This document shows positions 33,734-40,646 of a stretch of DNA of 64,000 nt, piece by piece. Both the position numbers and the translations under genes were made by a program. The notes beneath the pieces were generated by a model that worked only from the letters and a program-made list of their open reading frames with translations, was not told the DNA's origin and did not search any database. Origin of the DNA: Methylobacterium sp. Leaf123 (lineage in GTDB: Bacteria; Pseudomonadota; Alphaproteobacteria; Rhizobiales; Beijerinckiaceae). The stretch is from positions 124,001 to 188,000 of the forward strand of contig NZ_LMNS01000039.1 of assembly GCF_001423405.1 (NCBI RefSeq), in the 5' to 3' direction. Positions within the stretch are counted from its first letter, which is position 1. Every line of letters starts with the position of its first letter.

Positions 33734-34024
33734 ATGATTGTCTGCTCTTGCAACGTCCTCTCCGACGGACAGGTGCGCGCGTGCCTGCAGCCGGGTCCGG
33801 GCTGTCCCCGCACACCGGCCCAGGTCTATGGCTGTCTCGGCTGCAGTCCGAAATGCGGACGCTGCGCGCGCACCATCCGCTCGATCCTGCGCAATGCGCT
33901 GGACGAAGCCCAGGTGCACACCGCCGCGCATGGCGGCGCACATGCCTGCTCGACGGGCTGTGAAGCGTCTTGCAGTTTGGGATCATTCCAAACTACAAGG
34001 GAGCCCGAGGGCGTCGCAGCCTGA
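33734..34024 (+). CDS. bfd: Bacterioferritin-associated ferredoxin with Cys/His-rich tail
   Basis: The 96-residue product has the Bfd [2Fe-2S] ligands C4 and C6 (MIVCSC) and C41, C44 (KCGRC). Bfd reduces bacterioferritin to release stored iron. The domain normally ends near residue 62. Here a tail adds His and three Cys residues (HTAAHGGAHACSTGCEASCS), giving it an unusual possible metal-binding end. The last codons overlap an Irr-box-like dyad. Bacterioferritin follows 40 bases downstream. Confidence 0.88.
   Translation: MIVCSCNVLSDGQVRACLQPGPGCPRTPAQVYGCLGCSPKCGRCARTIRSILRNALDEAQVHTAAHGGAHACSTGCEASCSLGSFQTTREPEGVAA
33974..33994 (+). promoter_or_regulatory. Irr-box-like dyad upstream of bfr, inside the bfd 3' end
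   Basis: Perfect 7-bp arms AGTTTGG (33974-33980) and CCAAACT (33988-33994) surround GATCATT. The layout is that of an iron-control element. It lies 70 bases before the bfr start and inside the last codons of bfd, suggesting a separate bfr promoter. Confidence 0.55.
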
Positions 34025-34064
34025 GACGATCACTCGTCCCGACGCCTCACGAGGAGAGAGGTGA

Positions 34065-34562
34065 ATGAAGGGCGACGCTAAGGTCATCGAGTATCTCAAC
34101 CGCGGCTTGCGCAGCGAGCTGACGGCGGTCAGCCAGTACTGGCTGCACTTCCGCCTGCTGAACGATTGGGGCTACGTCGATCTCGCCAAGTTCTGGCGCA
34201 AGGAATCCATCGAAGAGATGAACCACGCGGATCGGTTCATCGACCGGATCCTGTTCCTCGACGGCTTCCCGAACCTGCAGGAACTCGATCCCCTGCGCAT
34301 CGGCCAGAACGTTCAGGAGATTATCGAGTGCGATCTCGCCGCCGAGAACGAGGCACGCTCGCTCTATCTCGAAGCCGCCAAGTACTGCGACTCGATCAAT
34401 GACCGCGTCTCCAAGCGGCTGTTCGAGGATCTGGCCGAGGACGAGGAAGGCCATATCGACTTCCTCGAGACCCAGCTCGACCTGATTGGCCAGATCGGCC
34501 TGCCGCTCTACGCCCAGCGCCATGTCGGCGGTCTGCAGCAGATCGCGCCCGAGAAGGAGTGA
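34065..34562 (+). CDS. bfr: Bacterioferritin
   Basis: The 165-residue protein has the full set of ferroxidase ligands: E18, E51, H54, E94, E127 and H130. It also has M52 (EEMNHADRF), the axial haem ligand shared between two subunits. It forms 24-subunit iron-storage shells. GAGGAGAGAG 5-14 bases upstream is a strong ribosome site. It is paired with bfd, which releases the iron. Confidence 0.95.
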   Translation: MKGDAKVIEYLNRGLRSELTAVSQYWLHFRLLNDWGYVDLAKFWRKESIEEMNHADRFIDRILFLDGFPNLQELDPLRIGQNVQEIIECDLAAENEARSLYLEAAKYCDSINDRVSKRLFEDLAEDEEGHIDFLETQLDLIGQIGLPLYAQRHVGGLQQIAPEKE

Positions 34563-34665
34563 TCCTTCTCTTCCAGGGCCATCGCTCGAGGGCGACCACC
34601 CTGGTCTTCAACGGGCCTCGACCGCCGGCGCCCGCCTCCGAGGGCTTGGCTTGCGCTCCGCTCAA

Positions 34666-34770
34666 GGCTCTTCAGGACTGAAGTCCTGAAGAGCCCGCGC
34701 CGCGAAGCCGCCAAAGCGGCTTCGAGCGATCGCCCTGCTTCTCTTCCCCTCCCCCCTCGCGGGGAGGGGA
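34666..34770. repeat. Cluster of intergenic palindromes
   Basis: Three hairpins follow one another. A perfect 14-bp stem lies at 34666-34679/34682-34695 (arm GGCTCTTCAGGACT). A GCGAAGCCGC/GCGGCTTCG stem lies near 34703-34725. A TCCCCTCCCC/GGGGAGGGGA stem lies at 34745-34770. They fill most of the space between converging bfr and msrA and may block read-through in both directions. Confidence 0.6.
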
Positions 34771-34780
34771 GAAAGTCACC

Positions 34781-35503
34781 TCAAGCCGGCGGGCGGCCCA
34801 CCAGCACCGGCTGTGCGTTCGCCCGCTCGGGGAACAGCGCCTTCAGATCCCGCAGCTTCGGCGCATCATTGGCGGCGATGTAACTGTTGGTCGGGTGAAG
34901 CGTCATGTAGTCCTGGTGATAGCCTTCCGCCGGGTAGAAGGCGCCGGACTCGATCTTGGTGGCGATGGGCTTGGCAAATACCTTCGTCCCGTCGAGCTGG
35001 GCGATATAGGCCTTGGCGACCTTGGCCTGATCGGCATCCGCGGGGAACAGCGCCGAGCGGTATTGCGGGCCGGTGTCCGGACCTTGCCGGTTCACCTCGG
35101 TCGGATCGAGCGCCACCGAGAAGAAGATCTGAAGCAGCTCGTCATAGCGGATGACCGCCGGATCGTAGGTGACCTGCACCGCTTCCGCATGCGCGGTACG
35201 GCCGGTGCCGACCTCGTCGTAGCGGGCGCTCGCCCGCGTGCCGCCGGCATAGCCCGAGACCGCGTTCTTCACGCCCTTCACGTGCTGGAATACGCCCTGG
35301 ACGCCCCAGAAGCAGCCGCCCGCGAAGGTCGCCGTGCGCAGGCCCGAACCCTCCTTCGCCGTCATCGTGGCCTCGGGCAGGCGTTGCCCACCCTCCTCCG
35401 CGGAGGCGGGCGCCAGCGGCAGGGCCGCACCGGCGAGCAAAGCGAGGCCGGCCAGGCCGCCGATGAGGGCGGATGGGCGGGGACGGAAGCGTGCGCGCGT
35501 CAT
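34781..35503 (-). CDS. msrA: Exported peptide-methionine (S)-S-oxide reductase MsrA
   Basis: The 240-residue product has a Sec-like signal (ALIGGLAGLALLAGAALPLAPASAEE, cut into helix and AxA site) before the MsrA active site GGCFWGVQG. It continues with GYAGGTRASARYDEVGTG and HAEAVQVTYDP. It reduces methionine S-sulfoxide, here most likely in the periplasm. It follows msrB on the same strand after 89 bases with a palindromic element between them. Confidence 0.92.
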   Translation of the reverse strand: MTRARFRPRPSALIGGLAGLALLAGAALPLAPASAEEGGQRLPEATMTAKEGSGLRTATFAGGCFWGVQGVFQHVKGVKNAVSGYAGGTRASARYDEVGTGRTAHAEAVQVTYDPAVIRYDELLQIFFSVALDPTEVNRQGPDTGPQYRSALFPADADQAKVAKAYIAQLDGTKVFAKPIATKIESGAFYPAEGYHQDYMTLHPTNSYIAANDAPKLRDLKALFPERANAQPVLVGRPPA

Positions 35504-35521
35504 GATCCTGATCCTTCTAAA

Positions 35522-35567
35522 GCATCATCCCGAAAGCTGGTCTGCGGCTTTCGGAAAAAGATGATGC
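35522..35567. repeat. Rhizobiales-type palindromic intergenic element
   Basis: Nested arms GCATCATC/GATGATGC and CCGAAAGC/GCTTTCGG surround a 9-base loop. The form GCATCATCCCGAAA ... TTCGG-A5-GATGATGC is a widely dispersed intergenic element in Rhizobiales, by my recollection. It lies between msrB and msrA. Confidence 0.6.
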
Positions 35568-35592
35568 AGAAACAACGGGATAGAGCATCGAC

Positions 35593-36111
35593 TCAGGTCG
35601 GGCCGTCGGCGGCGGGCTCGAAGCGCAGGGACACGCCGTTCATGCAGTAGCGCAGGCCGGTGGGCTTCGGGCCGTCCTCGAAGACGTGGCCGAGATGGCC
35701 GCCGCAGCGGCGGCAATGCACCTCCGTGCGTCGCATGCCGTAGGCGCTGTCGACCTGCGTGCCGACGGCACCAGGCAGGGTTTCGAAGAAGCTCGGCCAG
35801 CCGGTGCCGCTCTCGAACTTCGTCTTCGATGAAAACAGCGGCAGGTCGCAGCCGGCGCAGGTGAAGCGGCCCGGACGCTTCTCGCCGTTGAGTGGGCTCG
35901 TATAGGCCCGCTCGGTGCCGTGTTCGCGCAGCACCTGATAGGCGGCAGGCGAGAGAAGTCGGCGCCACTCGGCCTCGGACTTCTCGACCTCGAAGCCCGC
36001 CGCGGATGCGGGACCGGCCATCACGGATGTCAGGCGGGAGGCTGCGAGCAAGCCCAGCAGCGAGGCTCCGGCACGCAAGGTCTGGCGGCGGTTCATGCGC
36101 GAGGACTCCAA
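35593..36111 (-). CDS. msrB: Exported peptide-methionine (R)-S-oxide reductase MsrB
   Basis: The 172-residue product has a twin-arginine-like signal (MNRRQTLRAGASLLGLLAAS). The MsrB domain has zinc-site pairs CAGC and CRRC, the GTGWPSFF segment and the catalytic Cys in LRYCMNGVSL. It reduces methionine R-sulfoxide, complementary to MsrA encoded next. The start could be 36111 or the ATG of MNRR at 36096. Confidence 0.92.
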   Translation of the reverse strand: MESSRMNRRQTLRAGASLLGLLAASRLTSVMAGPASAAGFEVEKSEAEWRRLLSPAAYQVLREHGTERAYTSPLNGEKRPGRFTCAGCDLPLFSSKTKFESGTGWPSFFETLPGAVGTQVDSAYGMRRTEVHCRRCGGHLGHVFEDGPKPTGLRYCMNGVSLRFEPAADGPT

Positions 36112-36165
36112 TGGCTGCGATCCGCCAGCTTGGCAGGGAAACAGGCTTCCCCAATGCTGGCCAAC

Positions 36166-36194
36166 TGACGAGGATGATCTTGACGAGGATGATC
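36166..36194. repeat. Tandem direct repeat, 15-bp period
   Basis: TGACGAGGATGATC occurs at 36166-36179 and again at 36181-36194. It lies between msrB and metX. It may be a paired binding site or a chance duplication. Confidence 0.5.
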
Positions 36195-36381
36195 AATCGC
36201 GCGCAATCGATAGCACGAAACCGGGAGCGCCGCCGCGAAGACGAACCGCCGCAGGCCGTCCCGACTGCGGCCCTCATGCGCCGCTTCGCCCGGTTGCCCC
36301 GGATCTGCCCTCCGCACCGCGTTGACGCTCGGGGATGCGCACATTACCTCCTGTGATCAGCCGGCCAAGACAGGCACGCGA

Positions 36382-36401
36382 GATACGCTCGCGAGCGCAT
36401 C
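36382..36401. promoter_or_regulatory. Near-perfect dyad upstream of metX
   Basis: The site has a perfect 12-bp centre CGCTCGCGAGCG flanked by GATa and cATC. It lies 88 bases before the metX ATG and could be an operator or an RNA hairpin. No regulator is assigned. Confidence 0.35.
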
Positions 36402-36488
36402 GTCTCACCCGCCCGCCCTCAAGACCGGCGGGACAGTCGGTGCCGGGCCGCTTGGGACCGGTGCCAGGGCCGGCACCCGGGACACGCG

Positions 36489-37706
36489 ATGGATTCCACC
36501 CTCACCCAGAACGCCGAGCGCGGCGCCGAGACCGTCCAGCGGGAGGATGCGCGCCGGGCGGTCTACGAGGCCTCGCCGGCCTCCGATCCGCGCAGCCCGG
36601 TGATGCTGTTTTCCGCCGACGAACCGCTCGCCATGGATTCCGGCGCGCGCCTCGGCCCGTTCCAGATCGCCTACCAGACCGCCGGCACCCTCAACGCCGC
36701 CCGCTCCAACGCGGTGCTGATCTGCCACGCGCTCACCGGCGACCAGCATTTCGCCCAGCCCCACCCCGTGACGGGAAAGCCCGGCTGGTGGGAGACGCTG
36801 GTGGGGCCGGGCAAGCCGGTCGATACCGACCGCTACTTCGTCGTCTGCTCGAACGTCATCGGCTCCTGCATGGGCTCGACCGGGCCCGCTTCGCTCAACC
36901 CCGAGACCGGGCGCCCCTACGGGCTCGACTTCCCGCTGGTGACGATCCGCGACATGGTCCGCGCCCAGGCGATGCTGCTCGACCGGCTCGGCATCCCCGA
37001 CCTGTTCCTCTGCATCGGCGGCTCGATGGGCGGGATGCAGGTGCTGCAATGGGCCTCGCTCTTCCCCGAGCGGGTGTTCGCCGCCATGCCCATCGCCACC
37101 GGCGCGCGGCACTCGGCCCAGAACATCGCCTTCCACGAGGTCGGCCGGCAGGCGATCATGGCCGATCCGGCCTGGGAAGAGGGCCGCTATCTCGAAGCCG
37201 GCACACGGCCGTCCAAGGGCCTCGGCGTCGCGCGGATGGGCGCGCACATCACCTACCTGTCCGAGCCGGCTTTGCACCGCAAGTTCGGCCGCCGCCTGCA
37301 GAACCGGGCGGCGCCGACCTTCTCCTTCAACGCCGACTTCCAGATCGAGAGCTACCTGCGCCACCAGGGGCTCAGCTTCGTCGAGCGGTTCGACGCCAAC
37401 GCCTACCTCTATCTCACGCGGGCGATGGACTATTTCGACCTCGCCGAGGACCATGGCGGCGTGCTCGGCAACGCCTTCCGCGCTTCGAAGACCCGCTTCT
37501 GCGTGATGTCCTTCACCTCCGACTGGCTGTTCCCGACCGCCGATTCCCGCGCCATCGTCCACGCGCTGAACGCGGTCGCCGCGCCGGTCGCCTTCGTGGA
37601 AGTCGAGAGCGACAAGGGCCACGACGCCTTCCTGCTCGACGAGCCGGCGATGTTCTCCGCCGCGAAGGGCTTCATCGAGGCGGCGGCCCGGGCCCGAGGC
37701 CTTTGA
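36489..37706 (+). CDS. metX: Homoserine O-acyltransferase MetX
   Basis: The 405-residue alpha/beta-hydrolase has the nucleophile elbow GGSMGGMQ (S179), with Asp in FTSDWLFPT and His in KGHDAFLLD completing the triad. It acylates homoserine at the start of methionine synthesis. Whether acetyl-CoA or succinyl-CoA is used cannot be told safely from sequence. metW follows 18 bases downstream, the standard alphaproteobacterial arrangement. Confidence 0.94.
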   Translation: MDSTLTQNAERGAETVQREDARRAVYEASPASDPRSPVMLFSADEPLAMDSGARLGPFQIAYQTAGTLNAARSNAVLICHALTGDQHFAQPHPVTGKPGWWETLVGPGKPVDTDRYFVVCSNVIGSCMGSTGPASLNPETGRPYGLDFPLVTIRDMVRAQAMLLDRLGIPDLFLCIGGSMGGMQVLQWASLFPERVFAAMPIATGARHSAQNIAFHEVGRQAIMADPAWEEGRYLEAGTRPSKGLGVARMGAHITYLSEPALHRKFGRRLQNRAAPTFSFNADFQIESYLRHQGLSFVERFDANAYLYLTRAMDYFDLAEDHGGVLGNAFRASKTRFCVMSFTSDWLFPTADSRAIVHALNAVAAPVAFVEVESDKGHDAFLLDEPAMFSAAKGFIEAAARARGL

Positions 37707-37724
37707 GAACGGGACTGTGAGACG

Positions 37725-38414
37725 ATGAGCGAGAGCTTCACCGACGCCGCCTCCGGCGTTCCCTGGGAGGCGGCCGAGGCGCTGCCCCGCGGCGAGGCCA
37801 CGGCGCGCGTCGATCATATCGTCGTGCTCGGTCTCGTGCCGCCGGGCGCACGCGTCCTCGACATCGGCTGCGGCGACGGCTCGCTGCTGGCGCTCCTGCG
37901 CGACCGGCGCGGCGTCGATGGCCGCGGCATCGAATTGTCGCGCGAAGGTGTCAATGCCTGCCTCGCCCGCGGCCTGCCGGTGATCCAGGGCGACGCCGAC
38001 ACGGATCTCGCCAACTATCCCGACGACGCCTTCGACGTGGTGGTCCTGTCACAGACGATTCAGGCGACCCGCAACCCGCGCATCGTGCTGGAGCACCTGC
38101 TGCGGATCGGGCGGCAGGTCATCATCTCGTTCCCGAATTTCGGCCATTGGCGGGTGCGGGCCGAACTCGCCCTCCGCGGCCGGATGCCGGTCACCGAGAT
38201 CATGCCGGAGACGTGGTACGAGACCCCCAACATCCACCACTGCACGATCCGCGACTTCGTCGGCCTGTGCCGGGATGTCGGCGCCCGGATCGAGAAGGCC
38301 ACCGCCCTCGACGCGCGGGGACGGCCGATGCGCTTCTCGATGCCGTGGTGGTTCTGGAACCTGATCGGCGCGCAGGGCGTGTTCCTGCTGCGGCGCGGCG
38401 GGGAGCGGCGGTGA
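37725..38414 (+). CDS. metW: Methionine biosynthesis protein MetW
   Basis: The 229-residue methyltransferase-fold protein has the SAM motif RVLDIGCGDGSLLALL. Typical MetW segments follow: VILSQTIQATRNPR-like (here VVLSQTIQATRNPRIVLEHL) and FPNFGHWRVRAELALRGRMP. MetW supports MetX activity in proteobacteria. A GTG start of the next gene overlaps its stop by 4 bp. Confidence 0.93.
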   Translation: MSESFTDAASGVPWEAAEALPRGEATARVDHIVVLGLVPPGARVLDIGCGDGSLLALLRDRRGVDGRGIELSREGVNACLARGLPVIQGDADTDLANYPDDAFDVVVLSQTIQATRNPRIVLEHLLRIGRQVIISFPNFGHWRVRAELALRGRMPVTEIMPETWYETPNIHHCTIRDFVGLCRDVGARIEKATALDARGRPMRFSMPWWFWNLIGAQGVFLLRRGGERR

Positions 38415-38938
38415 GCCCTCCGCCCCAACGGGTGGTGATCCTCGGGCCGCCCGGCAGCGGGAAATCGACCCTGGCCCGCGATCTCGGCGCCCGGCACGGC
38501 CTGCCGGTGTTCCATCTCGACCGCGCCTATTGGCGCCCCGGCTGGGTCGAGACCACGCCCGCCGCCTTCTGCGCCGAGGTCGAGCGGATCGCCGCCCTCC
38601 CCACCTGGGTCATCGACGGCAACTATACGGACACGATCGCGCCCCGGTTCGCGCGGGCCGACACGGCGATCTATCTCGACATGCCGGCTTGGCGCTGCAC
38701 GGCGCGGATGCTGCGGCGGACCCTGTCGAGCTTCGGGCAAGTGCGGCCCGACGGGCCCGAGGGCTGCCCGGAGCAGCTCACCTTCGAGTTCCTGCGCTAC
38801 ACCGCGAGCTGGAACCGCATCCGCCGGGCGCGCAGCCTCGCGCTCGTCGAGAGCTTTGCCGGCCGCCGGGTCGTTCTGCGCGGGCCGTCCGCCGTGCACG
38901 CTTTCGTGCAAGAGATGCCGGGATCGGGCACGGCCTGA
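38411..38938 (+). CDS. P-loop kinase-like ATPase (adenylate kinase/FlaR type)
   Basis: The 175-residue product, GTG start, has Walker A GPPGSGKST near residue 13, then HLDRAYWRPGWVE and WVIDGNYTDT. These are typical of the topology-modulation (FlaR)-like AAA_17/18 group. It probably phosphorylates a small molecule or acts on nucleotides; the substrate is unknown. It is translationally coupled to metW. Confidence 0.78.
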   Translation: MSPPPQRVVILGPPGSGKSTLARDLGARHGLPVFHLDRAYWRPGWVETTPAAFCAEVERIAALPTWVIDGNYTDTIAPRFARADTAIYLDMPAWRCTARMLRRTLSSFGQVRPDGPEGCPEQLTFEFLRYTASWNRIRRARSLALVESFAGRRVVLRGPSAVHAFVQEMPGSGTA

Positions 38939-39038
38939 TCCCGAAGTGCCGGCCGATCTGGCGGGCACAACTCGCGCGGCCGATTTCGAAAATCGTCTGA
39001 AGCGCAGCCTGCGGCGCGCATTTATGGGAAAGCGAGCC

Positions 39039-39368
39039 TCAGCTCGCCTTCTCCTTTGCTTTCACATAGCTCTTGAGCACGGCATTGATCCGGGATTGAT
39101 AACCCTTTCCCGTACCCCGGAAGTGCCTGAGCACATCGGGATCGAGGCGCAGGGTGATCTGCTCCTTGGTCTCTGCCTCGATGGGCTCTGCCGTGTTCCA
39201 GAACTCCGCCGGAATCGAACCTGCATCCGGGTCGCTGGCCGCGCGGCGCTCGACTTCGTCATCGGTCAGCGCCTTGAAGGCGCTGCTCAGCGGCGCGGCG
39301 GGCGGCATGTCATCGAGGCTGTCAAACCGGACGAGCTTGCCGTGCAGTCGCGTAGGCTTTTCGCTCAT
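39039..39368 (-). CDS. brnA: BrnA family antitoxin
   Basis: The 109-residue product ends with the BrnA RHH-type pattern EQITLRLDPDVLRHFRGTGK and GYQSRINAVLKSYVK. BrnA binds BrnT and represses the operon. The gene overlaps the brnT 3' end by 47 bases, longer than the usual few. Confidence 0.88.
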   Translation of the reverse strand: MSEKPTRLHGKLVRFDSLDDMPPAAPLSSAFKALTDDEVERRAASDPDAGSIPAEFWNTAEPIEAETKEQITLRLDPDVLRHFRGTGKGYQSRINAVLKSYVKAKEKAS

Positions 39369-39606
39369 GTCTGCTCGCCTTCCATGCTGAGATGATGCGA
39401 ACGTCCCCGTCGCGCAGGGTGTAGACCACCCGCAGCACCTCGTTGTCGTACTCCCCAAGGGCGATGAAGCGGCGTTCGCCGTAGTTGCGCCGGGTGTCTT
39501 CGCGGGTCAGCCGGAAGCCCCGGAAAATTTCAGCCGCCTGCCGGAAGCTGATGAGATGCTTGGCTTGGTTGGCCGCATCCTTCTCAAGATCCCACTGAAA
39601 GCCCAT
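39322..39606 (-). CDS. brnT: BrnT family toxin
   Basis: The 94-residue product has the BrnT core: WDLEKDAANQAKHLISFRQA, the RxxxG segment NYGERRFIALGEYDN, and RIISAWKASRHERKAY. BrnT is a RelE-like ribonuclease toxin. It is first in the operon, as is usual for brnTA. A CTAC-aaaac-GTAG mini-dyad at 39620-39632 sits just upstream and could be the BrnA operator. Confidence 0.9.
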   Translation of the reverse strand: MGFQWDLEKDAANQAKHLISFRQAAEIFRGFRLTREDTRRNYGERRFIALGEYDNEVLRVVYTLRDGDVRIISAWKASRHERKAYATARQARPV

Positions 39607-39695
39607 GCTCGATCTGTAACTACAAAACGTAGCTCCAACAAGATCGTTTCACATCGGCCTTGTGAGGCTGACGCCATCCCGTCGAGGGGCCGATC

Positions 39696-40487
39696 TCACA
39701 GCGTCCCGGATGGATCCGGTGCGGGCGTCGAGCCGCCCATCGCCACGGCGATCGGGTGGCCGTGGCGGGCGAGGTCGTCCCGGCCCTCCGCCAGCAGCGC
39801 GTCGGAGGCCGTCTCGATGCGAGTCTGCAGCTCCTTGATGAAGGCGGAACGCGTCAGTCCCGGCGGGATGACCGGCAGGAACTCGATCACCGTCGTGCCG
39901 GGCATCCGGCGAAAGCCGCGGCGGCGCCAATAGAGGCCCGTGTTCAGTGCCACCGGCAGGCAGGGCACGTTCAGCGCCGCGTAGAGGTGGGAGGCACCCT
40001 GCTTGTAGGCGGGCGGGGCGCCGGCCGGGCGGCGGGTGCCCTCGGGGAAGATGATGAGCTGGCGCCCGTCGCGGATGGCCTGGGCCGCCGCCTTGTTCAT
40101 CGCTGCCATCGCACGGGTGCCCTTCGAGCGATCGATCGGCACCATGCCGCCCCGCGCGAAGTACCAGCCGACCACCGGAATCCACATCAGCTCGCGCTTG
40201 AGCACGTAGCCGAAATCATCGAACGGGATCGTGAGCGCCAGCGTCTCCAGCGCGGATTGATGCTTGGCGGCGACCAGCAGCGGGCCCTTCGGAATGTTCT
40301 CCAGGCCACGGAACTCCACCCGCGTCCCGCCGATCACGCGCAGCAGGAACAGCACCGAGCGGCCCCAGAACTGCGCCACCCGGATCACGCCCTTGCGTGT
40401 GACGAAGGCGGGCAGTCCCCCGATCGCGATCACGGCCGTCGCGACATAAAAGGAGAGGTTGAAGGCGAGCGAACGGAAGAGGAGCAT
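39696..40487 (-). CDS. plsC: 1-acyl-sn-glycerol-3-phosphate acyltransferase
   Basis: The 263-residue product has a membrane helix (LAFNLSFYVATAVIAIGGLP), the acyltransferase motif as KHQSALET (HxxxxE variant of the usual HxxxxD), the GMVPIDRS segment and FPEGTRRP. It makes phosphatidic acid at the inner membrane. ATG 40487 was chosen because the frame upstream lacks homology. Confidence 0.88.
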   Translation of the reverse strand: MLLFRSLAFNLSFYVATAVIAIGGLPAFVTRKGVIRVAQFWGRSVLFLLRVIGGTRVEFRGLENIPKGPLLVAAKHQSALETLALTIPFDDFGYVLKRELMWIPVVGWYFARGGMVPIDRSKGTRAMAAMNKAAAQAIRDGRQLIIFPEGTRRPAGAPPAYKQGASHLYAALNVPCLPVALNTGLYWRRRGFRRMPGTTVIEFLPVIPPGLTRSAFIKELQTRIETASDALLAEGRDDLARHGHPIAVAMGGSTPAPDPSGTL

Positions 40488-40646
40488 CGGTGGTCCGCGT
40501 GAGGCTGGCGCTCCTTTACCGTGTGCGCCTGCGCTTGCCCACCGCGGAAACCCGCCGGGCCGCCGCAAGAATCCGGATTTCGAAAAGGCGAGCCTTTTCG
40601 CGGGTCCAGGGCAGAGCCATGGTCGCAGCAGGCGAAGGGAGGCTCG

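Larger units (their letters stand above)
36112..36488. other. Leader region of metX
   Basis: These 377 bases separate the divergent msrB and metX starts. They hold a 14-bp tandem direct repeat (36166-36194) and a near-perfect 20-bp dyad (36382-36401). I looked for a SAM-II-type riboswitch core and did not find one. Confidence 0.5.

Noticed and set aside
36112..36488. SAM-II riboswitch upstream of metX
   Set aside because: The conserved pseudoknot core with its GCTAAA-type segment was not found; only unrelated dyads are present.
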